Source: Euwallacea fornicatus
Taxonomy: Eukaryota > Arthropoda > Insecta > Coleoptera > Curculionidae
Direction of reading: 5' to 3'
Assembly (NCBI RefSeq): GCF_040115645.1
Contig: NC_089560.1
Coordinates: 1,116,001 to 1,180,000 of the forward strand
DNA length: 64,000 nt
The translations under genes and the position numbers were made by a program. Below, piece after piece: positions 33,414 to 46,042 of this stretch (its first letter is position 1; every line of letters begins with the position of its first letter). The notes under the pieces were generated by a model that saw only the letters and a program-made list of their open reading frames with translations, did no database searches and was not told the DNA's origin.

Positions 33414-35209
33414 GTATGTCTCAGTAATTCTGTCGCTAGCCGATATCTCCGTTATGGTCAGAGATATCTGAAAACGTCTCGGGGATAATTTGTTTGGTTT
33501 GATAAAACGCATTCTGTGGTGGGACTTTACTGTTTTCGTCACTTCCGGTCATACCGGAAGTCAACGCCATTTGCCTTATTTCAAATAGAACACCCGGAAC
33601 AGTTTTGGATTTTGAAATTCCACACATTAATGAAGTGATTAAATAATTCCTATTCGTAGACCATGAGTTTAAATACCATACGCGATTTGTGGCTGCGTAG
33701 CACGCCTGTAATTTCGTTTACACTCTCCTAGTACTAGTAACGTGTTTACGGAGTGATTGACCAGTCTTAACGAAATTTGCCAATTTTAATATTGAGTGAT
33801 TATAATTTGAAATATCTTTGTTAGCTTTGCAAGGTAGAAAACGAAACGTTCTGCAACCAATGAGAATAATTCCATCAATTTTTTGATGGCGGTTGCAGAA
33901 AATTCTCACGTGTCTTCTAGACAATTAAATAGGGAAAATGGTATAAGTCGAGCGCGAATATCAAGAATCTTAAGTGAAAATAAAATGCATCCGTATCATA
34001 TTATTTTAAATCAAAAACCGAGTAAAAACCATTTTACAAAGAGGGTGAATTTTTGTTACTAGTTTCAAGGAAAATTAGCTCAAGATGAAGCGTTTTATTG
34101 AAAATTTCTACTTTTAGACGAAGCTACATTTAACGATATTGGACCTACGAATGATCAAAGTATGCCTTAACGGTGTGCAGAAAATCCTAGATGAATGCTA
34201 TCTGTATGATTCCAACATCGTTGGTAGTTCAATCTGTGAACTAGTATAATCGGTGCTTATTTAGTTGGACCAAACTTTTTGATGCATCGCTTAGTAACAA
34301 TATGTACACACATTTCTTAATTAATATTCTTCCGATGTCATTGGAAAATATCCATCTGGCAATACGTTATATTACGTTGGTGCAACAACATGGTGCACCC
34401 CCACATTACACTCGTCCTTTCCGTAATGCGTTAGATATTTTGTGTCTCAACAGGTGGACAGGAAGGGAAATTTTGACTCCTCGGCCACCGCGTTCACCTG
34501 ACATTAGTCCCCTTGACATTTTTTATGGGAATTTTATGAGAGAAACAGTTCTTTGGAGGAAGCCTACAACATAAGTGAAATGAAATAAAGAATCCCATAA
34601 GCTTGGGCTACCGTTACGCCTCAAATGTTGGCAAATGGGCGACGCTCTTTCCTTAATGGAATAAACAAATGTTTAGAAGTTAATGGAAATAACTTTAAGT
34701 AATTATTGCAATAAACATTCCATTAGTTTACCAAATAGTCTAAATTTGACGTTGCTTTTCGGATACCCCGAATAATATTAATAAAAATTTTTCCTATCAG
34801 CCTAACCTGTTATGTGTGATCAGTACGTAAGCAAAACGTCATGAAGCTAGCTGTTGAAGTAGTTGAAAATTTACGTTTTACAAAACTGACGTTTTAATAA
34901 AACGCACAAAAAGACTGTAAATGAAATACGTTCTTCTGAGCCTTACGCAGCCCCAAATCGCATATGGCATTTAAAGGTAACGGCTAGGAATAGGGAGACC
35001 CAATAATTATTTAATCGCTTTAATGCGTGGGACCTAAAACGCAAAAATATACAGGGTGCTCAATTTCAACAATCGACTTCCGGCACAACCAGAAGTATTA
35101 AGCGCGGAAAAGTCCTGCCACAAATGCGTTTCATCAAACCAATTTGTCCCCAAAGGATTGTCGAGCACCTCCAACCGTAGCCTTGTATCAGAGCAACTGA
35201 GACACCCCG
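33414..35209 (+). mobile_element. DD41D-type element with about 180-bp inverted termini
   Basis: The left arm (about 33414-33600) is the inverted partner of the right arm (about 35048-35209). ATGTCTCAGTAATTCTG pairs with GTGTCTCAGTTGCTCTG read inward from the right, and ACTTCCGGTCATACCGGAAG pairs with CTTCTGGTTGTGCCGGAAG. The inner arm ends carry the GGGTG(C/T)TC block. The right end is CACCCCG-TA; the left CAGGG has decayed. A transposase pseudogene in the plus sense lies between. Length about 1.8 kb. Confidence 0.8.
33820..34702 (+). pseudogene. DD41D-type transposase pseudogene
   Basis: Remnants in order: HVSSRQLNRENGISRARISR and ILSENKMHPYHI (second DNA-binding helix region and the HPYH signature); LLDEATFNDIG (first catalytic Asp); VQQHGAPPHYT, where the second catalytic Asp is replaced by His; RWTGREILTPRPPRSPDIS and PLDIFYGNFMRE (third Asp); and C-terminal LNGINKCLEVNGNNFK with stop at 34700-34702. 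The spacing from the His/Asp position to the last Asp is 41 residues. Several stops and frameshifts occur between 34050 and 34350. Both the substitution and the lesions make it inactive. Confidence 0.82.
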
Positions 35210-36659
35210 TATATGTAGTTGTAGGGATTTTTCCTGTTTTCGACCAATTAGCTAATTAAACGCTATTTAGTTAATAGCGTTGGTGTGTCCTTTTGTTTAA
35301 TCTCCAAATTATGCACTGTGCCTCCTCTCCTCAACCCCAACAATCTTAAATTAATGTAATGAATCTTTGTTAATGAATTAATAGATTAATCTGAAATGAA
35401 CGAGAAACCTTAAAGGGATCGCAGTGAGACGACTAATATGGTTCATTTTGCCAGTAGGTGGCAATATAATTAACCATTTGATTTTACGTGAGCAATAAAT
35501 ACGCATAAAATATAGCCCTAACAGCCATTAACCCTAAGTGAAAGTCCCCGTGGAGAATAATAAATTGACCTTTAATTCATGAAGGTTTAGGAATTCCAGG
35601 ACGGTTGTAATTATTACAGGGAAGTTCTCATTTACACATTACCCCATCCACTCGGAGAATCATTTATGCCGAGCCCACAGGACCATAAATTTCATTAGAA
35701 TACAACGTTGCGCATCTGTGGTACTACTATTTCACCCAGCGATGGTGAATAAATAATATTTGGTTAGGAATTACCGCTACGTTCAAAAATGGATTTAAAA
35801 AGCACTCAATCCAGCTGCAGAGCGAGAGATGGAGTCGAAGTGGAAAATAGCTTTATCAGGCCTGCCCCACATTTGCTTTCATGCTGGTTGACACCTTTTG
35901 CTGGAGGCGAGATGCGCGTTTGCCTCTACGAATCAATATGTAATTATAGAACAGCACCGGTCTTTAGGACCAAACATAGGAGCATAAGGGCATTCAACCA
36001 AGATATTCAACCGAACGAAAATTTATTTGTCACCTTCGAGCTCTGTTGAGAAGCAATTACCAAAATGAGTTCCATGTTTAGGGGCCCAATTAACTTGCGG
36101 CCCTGAAATTCCACCGCTTATGCAAGAACTTATGCAACGCCTGACCCGTAGGGAAACCAGGAATTTCTGCACATTCGCATTGGTCCAAATTAAGTGGCTC
36201 TGAGGTAATTAAGAGCCAAACTATTGCTAGCATTGCCATTTGAAATTTATCTGGATTTATTTGGTAATGTAAACCTGCAGGCGAGCATGGCGTTCCACCT
36301 ACATCCGAAAAACCCTTCAAAATTAACGAAGTTAACACATTGTTTCGCATTACAATAGCACGTTTCTTTATTAAGAAATTTACAGAAATAAGCCGATGCC
36401 GAGCTTTAAACGGTTACAAAGGTTACCTTACGTGCGGGTTTCGGTGTGGAAAACTGGCAATAACCGCAGCCTTTTTACTAAGGACCCATATGCTGAACAA
36501 ATGCAAAAAGAACTATTTTCAAGTACAATACGCAATGAGATTCCGAATGAGAATTTTGAGTCAAACCTTAGCGAGTAACAAAGGTCTTCTGATATTAAAC
36601 CAATTTACAGCAATTACAATCAGCTACTGAGTGGTGGCATAACGCTCAATTGAATTTGG
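35210..36659. other. No gene recognised
   Basis: Unique-looking sequence of moderate GC. Small frames on either strand have no motif I recognise. Confidence 0.45.
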
Positions 36660-37140
36660 GAAGGCAGTTTAGTACGCTCGGGCCGAAATGACGTTCGGAA
36701 CGAAGCTGAGATCTGTTTCTACACGATATTCACTCGAAAGGCAATATGGCGTTTATTTGAAGCCGAGAATTGTGACTTCGAGACCTTCCAGCTAAAAGGA
36801 AACTGGGGCGGAAATTTAAACTCTCTCGGGACGAAGTTGAGCCGCATACCAATACGATGTTCAAGCTGAAAGGAAAGTCGGGTAGAAGCCAAGACCTCTA
36901 CCTCCATGTTGTTTGGGTTCAAATAGAACTTAGGATGAAGTTTAGATGAACGAGCCTGCATGGCTTCAACGTAGTATTCACGTTGAGCCTGTGCAACGGA
37001 CGTGCTCTGCTTGGGTTAGAACGGAGATCAAGTTGACGCCTGTGCTTTCATGATTCTCTGAGTGAAAGAAAGCTCTGGTAGAAGCTGAGACATGCGGCCT
37101 CGCGATAGTCGCATTGGAAGGAAGCTTCGCTGAATAATAC
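36660..37140. repeat. Degenerate tandem repeat, unit about 52-65 bp
   Basis: The words GAAGCTGAGA(T/C)CTG, ACGAAGTTGAG, GAAGCCAAGACCTC and GAAGCTGAGACATG recur at intervals of about 50-65 bp. Each is followed by an ATATTCAC/GATGTTCA-like block and a (C/T)GAAAGGAAA block (36755, 36865, 37128 regions). Units differ by many substitutions and small indels. Possibly an old minisatellite. Confidence 0.45.
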
Positions 37141-40100
37141 TCCTAGAGACCAATTTCAAAAGTTGTGCGGACGAAACAGGGAGAAGGAATGCAAGAATTT
37201 ATCGCTGCAAACGGTTTTTCAATTGTAATCTCTTAAATTCCTACGGTGAAAAATAATTTTTTTTGCGTAATTTGCACAGCGTGTTAATTAGTCATACTTT
37301 GTCTTGTATGAAATAGAAGGAAAGAGTTATTGGCCCAAGATCTGATCTTCAAACAACGGCGCTACCGAGTACCTCTGAGACCGTAGTCTCTCGGACGCAT
37401 TGCAAGTCTAAACATCGAAGGATGCTGGCAACGCCTTTACAATGTTGAATATAGCAAAAGTTCGTTATCGACTGACTCCAGCATGATTCAAAGAGATCCA
37501 CGTCATATTAAAATCCTCATTTTCTACCGAAATCCCGAGTTCCTGTACTACTTCAAAATTGTTCACACGTCTCTGTACCGAAAGGAGCCGTTTTGGATTT
37601 CCTTTTAAAGAACACTGAAAACTTGGAAGGAAATAACCAGTTTTATGTTGAAACGGAATGATAGTCCGAAGAAAGGTTAAAGCTCAACTTTACTGCTAGC
37701 TTAATGATAGCGCCAAGCGTTGATGTCGAAAACTTACTTCGACTTACCTAGTACTAAAAACGAATAATATGGCTGGTTTACCTTTGAAAGACAAATTGGT
37801 GTCTTTGTTTAGTTTTCATTTTATCTCCGTCACATGAAATAGTTTAATAATCTTCCAAGGCGCAATTGGCCAATTACGGTTCAAGCGCGGCTTAATTGAG
37901 CCCTCAAAACTAATTTCATTTGTGATTTTCCCGTTCTCGTCGATTTGTCGAGCGTCAAACGTGAAATTGCTAAGAGGGTGATGCGCAGATGCATCGGCCA
38001 TTATTAGATTTTCGTTAGTGGATAAAAAGCGTTTTGACATCGCTTCCCAGCTGCGCGTGCGAAGCAACAACGCTTTGCTGTTAAAGAGCTTTAATTAATG
38101 AAGCGTTGCTGAGCAACTCTTGCCCTTTCGATACAAGACAACTTTCTGTTTAGTGAGACGGAAACGAACGCACAGAGGCTTTCTGGTCATTCTTTTCCCC
38201 GTTTTGCGGACGTGATTCGACGCGGAATCAGCCTCACACTACCACTTTGGCAAGTGAAACAGATATGCCATTTTTCCATTGCGAGGACATTTTCCGCATT
38301 AAACTTTTGATGTTACAGTATTACTCCATCAGCCTAATGACCAACCAACATAAAAATATTCCCCAAATAAGCGGATAACAAAAGCTCTGAAAAAGTAAAA
38401 ATCTCCGGGGGTTACTTCGCTTTTGAGAGCTTATCATTACCGTTTTTACTGCACCATTCCGCCTGTTGAAAATAAATGCCTTATTTTAGCGGGGTTTTGT
38501 AATCAACGTTTTTGTTTCTCTTGCCGGCTATTTAAAATAATATTAAACAAATTTGTTGGTTGGCTCAAATAGGCTCTATGGAACCACAGTGTCTTGCCAA
38601 AATTCTGGCTTTATCTTTTGCGAACGCGTCTGAAGCCGAATAAAATGCACGAAGAGCAAAAATTTCATAATTCGTGTTGTGACTTTATTACACTGATATT
38701 GGACTAAACAGCTCGCAGAAAGAACCGGCTATATTTCAGAGGTGATTTACTACTGACTATGATTTATTCTGCATATACACAACTTCTGGCTTTATAACGG
38801 AAACCGAGGGAATCCACCGTGTTTTATTCAGTATAGCTTCTTTATGACCCTCTTGGTGTAGGATAGAGACTTTTACTAGGTGCATAATGTGATACAATGT
38901 CTCCCATAAAAATCTTTTAAAAAGAATAACAATTAGATCGTCTCGAAATGAACTTACACAATCAGAGAGGACACGGTACGCAATTTCCTTCAGAACATTT
39001 TTCGGAAATACGGAGATTAAAAGGAGGATAAAATGGGAGATAAACGAATCTGCCCTTTGAGCATTTTTTAAGTGGATCTGGGACTTCCTTTGGAAAGGAA
39101 TACGATGTATTCGTGTCAAAGTAAAAACCCTTAGAGGTAATTTCCCCTTTGAAATGTGTTACTGGATTTACGTCCTTTTTGAAGCAAAATAGATTTTCGC
39201 ACTATTAGCTGGTTTCGCCAGGAGAAGTTACGTAAACTCCAAGAAGGGCTTGCATAAAACCATCGGAGACGTTAAGTGCTGCTCCAGGAAATAAGTCCCT
39301 TTGCGTGCAACGTGCGTGTTTGTTGGCGCACAAGCTCGTTTGCCATTACGGGAACGACGGTCCTTAAATATTAATGCAGCCCTTTATCCCTAATCTACGG
39401 TAATAGGCCATCAAAGTTTCAACTACTTGGTTAATTAGTCGAAGATGCTAATGTATTTCGCGAGCTGTGAAACGCTTAAGGGCTTAGCAACATTTGGTTA
39501 AAATGCATAGTCATGAAATGCCTTTGTGAAGTTTCTTTAAATAATAATTGCTTCGTTCGGGTTAGTTCAGGTTAATAATTGCTTAGTTTACTTTAAGGAA
39601 AAGCTTTGGCTTGTTTGAGGGATCGCTTGCCTTTACTTCTCATTCAACTAACCCGAGTAACCGGGGGAAACCTCAATTAAATTCCCCTGTCCTCATTACA
39701 AATCTCTTGTTCCTTTTGTGAAACTATGAGAAAGTCGTCCGAATTTTCATATGTTTCCTGCTAGTGTGCCGAACAACCACTTTGCCGCTGTAATTTGGAT
39801 ATGGGAAGGAGTATTTCCAGCACCGATTGCCGTAAAGTTTATTTCAAGTAAACTTACTTTTCCGTCGACTAGATATTAGCACGTTCCTTTAGTATACACA
39901 AAATCATTCATTAATGAGCCTCATTAAAACACGATTTTTCATAAATGCGTGATTGTGCAAATTTTACATTTAGGTCGCGTTTGGTGTTTGCGTTTAACAG
40001 AGCTCAGTCATGGAGATATCGGAAATTTAAAAGATGCGAGATCGTAGTTTAACAAAACGCCTTTTCCAAGTGAAGAGAAACGAGATATGCTAGAAATTTA

Positions 40101-42474
40101 GTACGCTTCACATCTAAATTTGCAAGTTAAAAATTGCCCCTTTAGATTTAAGACAATCTTACTACTTCGGCAAGGGTTATATCAGAAGAAACTAACTTGT
40201 TTCGAAATCGACTGAAAACATTTTGTAACTAACACGTACATACAAATAATAATTAGCGCTTAATCATCTCGGGCTTTATTGATCCCTTCGCTACGTCCAC
40301 GCCTAAAATATCTCGATTATTGATCGTCGTCATTAATACCTTCGTCCTTACGTTAAATGTCTATTTATTACCGCACTCATTTGTACGCGAGAGTGCCTAC
40401 TTTCCTACACTGGGTGTGTTAAAAAGCTACATTCAAATACTTTGAATATCACGTTTTTCATGTGATTTGAGGAAAGTTCTGGAAGGTTTTTAAGATCTTG
40501 TTGGACACACGTTCCGCTGAGAGTTGTGACTATTTTTAAAGCATTAGTTTTTAATTAAAAACAAAGCGAACATTGAAGACTTATAGACGATTCTACATGA
40601 TGTTTCGACCAATCCAGATAAATCACCTGGCGTCAGGTTGGGTCCTGCTGCACTCATTCATTTATTAATGCACCGTATCTGGCAAACTGCAAAAAACATC
40701 ATGAATGAAATCTAGGGACGGATCTAATAATTAATTATTCGGAAGTTTCGAAAGGTTATGGCCAGGGACAACTAAATCATGAAAATGCGAATATAATATT
40801 TTTTTGTAAAGAGGCAATGTAAGCGGAATAATGGAATAATATGGAAGAAACCAGCTGAGAATAACACTCGTCCTCTGTTAAGGGCTTGGACGAGAACCCT
40901 TTTTAACATTTCGTTGACAAATCTGTCGGCATCTTCAAAATCCAAGAAAAATGGGTGAGAAAACGAAGATTAACAGTTAACTAAACATTTAGAACGTGAA
41001 TATCTCAAATTTGTGAAATACATTGAAAATTCCTTCCTTTAATCACTGAAAAATCAGTTTTTTGATACGTGTCATGCTATCACTCCAAAAGATTCATTTG
41101 AGGCAAATCATTAGTGTTTTGATTTGTCATCGAAACGTTAAGAAGGGTTGCCGTTCGACCTCTTAGTAAAGGGTGAATGTTATCTTTGGTTAGTTTTAAC
41201 TAAGAATAGTGTGCGATTCGACCGGCCAAACAACCCCTGCTTCTATGTGGGGAGTTATTTCCTGATAGAATGAGAAAAAAAATGGTTTCTGTGCGACTCG
41301 AAATAAATCCTTGTGACGTTAACAAGTCGAAATTTTCCCCAAAACTATCATTAACCTGAATATATATTTCCTGCTACATTTCAAGCGCCTAAGAAAATTT
41401 CGACAGTAATAAAAAATGCTTTTCAACACGAGTTTTCCTCATTCTCTCAGTCGTTCCGAATCAAGTAATTAAATAAATTAAAATTTGTTTTCTCTGAACT
41501 GCGCATAAAATGTTCATAAACAGACCTTCAACATCAGTAGCAGATACACACTTCCGACCGATATTATTAGTGTAGAAAGAACATAATCATCCAACAACAA
41601 AGCATTTCACCCAGCAACATGTAATTTGAACCGCATCAAGCAGAATAATTCACCCCCTAAAACTCGAACCATTAAATGGGGTTAACATGTATATTTAATT
41701 GGGGATATTTCCTCGATGGATGGACGAGGATTGACGTTGTCAGGTGGATATCTATCCTGCCGCTCTGGCACCCAAATTAATATTTGAATGTTGGATCGCT
41801 GCACCCCTATGGGTCCATAATGCCTAAGCGGTCCCCAGATTTTCAGCAGCAATTCAAATTTATTTTATACAAAAATTTAAGACAGGTACGAAAATTGTGA
41901 ACCTTTTTAGTATTCCGAGATTTCGTGATTTTAAATTCCACAACTCCCTAAATTATAATATCGTATTCTTAGGGAGGCCTAACGACTGCAGACAAAGCAG
42001 CTCTCGAATCCACTCCTTTCAGCCAGGTTTTGATAATGTCACGGAATGCTAAGGAGGGATTCCCTAAAGGATGGCAGGGAAATTTTAATATGCATTATTT
42101 ACTCGAAACAATACAGCGCACATAAATGGAAATTACAGTATCCCGAGACGGTAACGAGCCAATCGAGATAGCAAAGGTATCTAATGACAATGATCCTTAC
42201 ATGAGGCGGCGAAATTTAATCCAGACGAATCTGGACCTATCCATAGATCGTGACGTGTCATCGACCCGAATTGCAGGACATAAGAGCTGCAGAAAATAAG
42301 CTAACAGCAGTACGTCGTGCTTTGAGCGTTAGAAGTTCTATGGCTGGTTAATTTCAAAGTTATACGAGGTGTATAAGAATTGTTCGGCCAAGTGCTTACT
42401 GTAAGTTCCTGTGAACGAAATAAGGAATAAACTTTATATAAGCAAATGTTTGATTGTCCTTTAGTTTCGAGATA
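37141..42474. other. No gene recognised
   Basis: The longest stretch with few repeats. A CACTGGGTGTGTTAAAAAGC block near 40410 may be a lone transposon end. No exon, RNA gene or element could be supported. It is consistent with intronic or intergenic host DNA. Confidence 0.45.
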
Positions 42475-42674
42475 CAGAGTGTTAAATTTCAAGGAAAAAA
42501 GTTTTTATTTTTTAACTTCCAAACGGCTTCAAATTTTTTAAAACCAAATTTCGTACATCAGTTTAGCATATCGGTAGGTATAATTCAAAGAAAGCATCAG
42601 CTTTGGCCATTCACCAGTGGCGGAGATATTGGTGACATGGGTCCTTTTTAGACATAAAAATTTCTAATACTCAG

Positions 42675-42715
<41 letters not shown>

Positions 42716-42964
42716 AACCTCCACCACTGGCCGATTTACAAAAGCTAGGAGTTTTTGGTTTTATACCCGTCGATGTACTGAACTTACACCCAAATTTTGT
42801 CTCAAATATCTCAAGTGTTTATGAAAATAAAAAAATTAACTAACTTCTTTTTTTACTTGGTTTGTAAAAATGCAATTAATAAATTGGTTTTATTAACGTT
42901 AACGTTTTTACTTATACATTTGGAAGTTAAAAAATTAAAACTTTTTTTAAAATTTAACACCTTG
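42475..42964. mobile_element. Palindromic element with TA repeat at its centre
   Basis: The left end CAGAGTGTTAAATTTCAAG and the right end, reverse-complemented, CAAGGTGTTAAATTTTAAA pair over about 48 bp, ending with the shared TTTTTTAACTTCCAAA. Further in, ATCGGTAGGTATAA...CCAGTGGCGGAG pairs imperfectly with ATCGACGGGTATAA...CCAGTGGTGGAG, so the two halves form one hairpin. The loop contains a (TA)n tract. Length about 490 bp; non-coding. Confidence 0.75.
42674..42711. repeat. (TA)n microsatellite
   Basis: About 17-18 TA units at the centre of the surrounding palindrome. Confidence 0.95.
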
Positions 42965-43001
42965 CATCGCTGAGTTGAGGGCAATTGGACATTTGTTTAT
43001 A

Positions 43002-43704
43002 TAGGGTGTACCATTAACAATGGGAGAACCGAAAGCTGGAGGTACTACACGTTAAATGGTGATGATTGGAGCACATATGTCTTATCGGAAAGTTGATAGT
43101 TTCGGATATACAAGGTAATGAAAGTTAAAATTTTAAGTCATTCTTTTGTCATTATCTTGAAAATATCTAAGTTAGACACTTGAAAATTTGTAAGTATGTT
43201 TTTTTATATAACGAAAAACATAAGGTGCGTAATTCTCTAATTGCTAATAGAGGGTGCCACCCTCGGTGAATTTTCCAGAATTTACAGTTAATTACTTTTT
43301 TCCCTGTATGTCTAACATAAAGTTTGATTTAAAATTTAAAAGAGCAATAATTTTGTTCATTAATTATGAATTTTGGTTTCATTTCAATATCTCGAACCGT
43401 TTTCGAGAAAATTCGAATACCGTTTTCAAATATGGCAATACGAGAAATTAAAAGGGAAACAAACAAGTGTATTTTCATTTTCTATAACACATAATTTGTC
43501 GCCCAAGAAACATTACAAATTTTCCAGTATCTAACCTAAATATTTTCAGAATGACGACAAAAATAAGAAATAAAATTTTAACTTTCCATTTCCTTTATGT
43601 CCGAAACTATCAACTTTCCGATAAGGCAAACTTTTTCCGATCGTCACTATTTGACTTCTAGTATCTTCAGATTTTGGTTGCCCCATTGTCAATAAATCAC
43701 CCTG
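43002..43704. mobile_element. Long-TIR non-autonomous element (about 210-bp arms)
   Basis: The left end TAGGGTGTACCATTAACAAT and the right end, reverse-complemented, CAGGGTGATTTATTGACAAT pair on through CTTATCGGAAAGTTGATAGT (identical), AAAGTTAAAATTTTA and GAAAATTTGTAA. Arms are about 43002-43210 and 43495-43704, with a non-coding centre of about 290 bp. TA is at 43000-43001. Only 37 bp separate it from the previous element. Confidence 0.85.
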
Positions 43705-45828
43705 CATAAACTTTGTTTCTCAATTTGTTCATAAGAACCTAGAGTAGGCAGTTGGCAGAACAACTCTGATACGCCCTGTATATCTGGCTTATTTGAAAAG
43801 AAAGAACTTTTCTAGTTATCCATTTTCTTAACCGAAATTTGAACAATCGGTGTTTGGGTTTAAAAATGAATGCTGTAAACTCCTGGAAGGACAAAGAAAA
43901 AAAGAATAGAGTGAAATCCAGTTCTGAGAATGTAAAACGTCAGTCGTGGGGTGACCCGTGATCGATAAGGGTCCCGAATCCGACCCTTAGGGCTTGTCTT
44001 ATTAGATAGGTCGTCCGAGGACTTGGATAATTTTGACAAGGAGGGGGATATATCACCGATCCTCGAGTTTGCGGAGCATAAACTAAAACATCCTTATCAG
44101 TTTCCAAGATCCCCAATTTTTAATTCAGCCCCGTGGCATTTACATTTTAAAGCCTTTGTTCTGCTAATGCATCAAAATCGTACGATAAAAAAGTAGAAAA
44201 AAAAAGGAGGAAAAAAGCTTTAGTCTGGTATAAACTGCTGGATTAAGACATCGCGTGACACTGTATTTTTCGGTTTAGCTGCTATTCTCAATGTGGAACG
44301 GTATAAAAATATTGTTGGCGGATTAGAACAAAGGGCAAAGCGAAATATCACCAACAATCTTTCAGCTAAGTGTTTTACTTTGTCCCAAACCTGGAGTTTT
44401 TGTTATGTAAATTATATGACACAACCCTAAAGTTTCAGAGCCAAGGGTCTAATTTCAGTATTTTGTCATGTAGGGTAAATTTTAGGTCAGTTGATCGCGG
44501 TTATATGTTTCGGAACTTGCATATTTTTCTGAATTGCTGAACAGCACATAAAAGCCCAACAATCGACTTTGGCAAACATGCATATTATGACGCCGAATAT
44601 TTTAAATGATGTGGGGTGAACCATGATGTAGAAAAATGGTCGAAACTAAGTCAAACGGGTGAGCAAGGGAAAAAAGCGTAAAACAAAAAAGATCGAAGAT
44701 ACGGCATACTGGGTGACCCAAAAAGAGGGGGCTGCCAGGTTTTGTTTTATATTAATTGCACGTGTAATGATGACAACAGTAACTTTTAAACATTTTGAAA
44801 GCGGTACATTACGGCACTCCACTTCTCGTCTCGAGTTTCATGCTTGATTTTCCGTCCTGATTTCCTTCATCGATTTTGTTACCGCATTTTAACTGTGCAT
44901 TAATATGCATGTAGTACATGCGGATCACTCAAATTTGATAATTATTTTTGAAGGGAGACAAAAAAATTTATTAATAAAAAGATAAATTCCTATTTATTCA
45001 AATGAAACAAAACGAAATTATTTTATTTATTTGCAACCATGTACGTGGCACCGATCTACATATATAATTGTTGACCTTAATAACGAAATTTCGTATTATT
45101 ATGAACACTAATTGAACTTTGAACTCTTTTTTGATGCTGCAGGGGAAAAGCTCCTGTTCTGCGAAGGCACGTCGTTTGACTCACTTCGAGGGAAATGAAA
45201 CACACCACACAAAAAATATTCAAGCAAAATTTTGCATTTTATTCAAAAATTCGCGGTTGAAAATAAAATATTATGCAATTCTCGATGGGGAATATTCGAT
45301 ACTCTCTCAAAATTTCGCCTGTACCGAAACTATTCGTCGCGATAAACAACGTAATCTCTCGACAGTAATAAAACATTTGCTATTTTCGCATTATAATATA
45401 TTATTAGAAAGTTGTCCTCCCAAATTACAATTTCAAATATATTCGACTTCTTGACGGCTTTGGTAGCAGTTTGACTACGAGTTGCATTACCGTACGGCTA
45501 TGATTATAATTATTTACTGCATGCATATTCATGTTCTAGCTGTCTGACTGCCCTGAAGCAATTGGCAATTTGTTCTTACAGACCCCTGACAGTCTACCGT
45601 TGCGAAAGTTTTTTTGTTAACTTTCGGCCATTTAATTTCCATGGTTGGTGGTCATCTACACTGACGAACGTTAAATACCATTCTTCGAAGTAAACGAATA
45701 TACAGGTGTCATCACTTCAAATGGAAATGCAGCGATTCTGTAGGTCGGAGGAGAACCGCGCAGGGTCGAATATGCCTCCGACAAAGACCAACAACGAAGT
45801 GGGCGGAGTCAGTCTGGGCGGCGTCACG
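43705..45828. other. No gene recognised
   Basis: AT-rich. A 111-codon frame at 45119-45454 has no recognisable motif and low-complexity AT composition, so I do not call it a gene. Confidence 0.4.
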
Positions 45829-46042
45829 ACTTCGATGTTTAGATTAGTATCGATTTCGCTGCGAATATCAGGGCAAAAAGCACCAATGTAAATAAATGGA
45901 AAAAAAATGATCCAGCACTAAAGTTAATATTAGTAAAAATTCTGAAACGGTGAGATATTTGGTAACATTGAAGTGACTCCTCCCACTGGGCCGTCCTACC
46001 GATGTCTCCACTTCGATGTTTAGATTAGTATGGATTTTGCTG
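45829..46042. repeat. Diverged direct repeat with a 33-bp conserved core
   Basis: ACTTCGATGTTTAGATTAGT begins at 45829 and again at 46010, each followed by AT(C/G)GATTT(C/T)GCTG. GGGC.G.C..(A/C)CGA-like sequence precedes both. The period is 181 bp. The rest of the unit has diverged. Confidence 0.8.

Noticed and set aside
45119..45454. 111-codon plus-strand frame
   Set aside because: AT-driven composition and no motif; not enough to call a gene.
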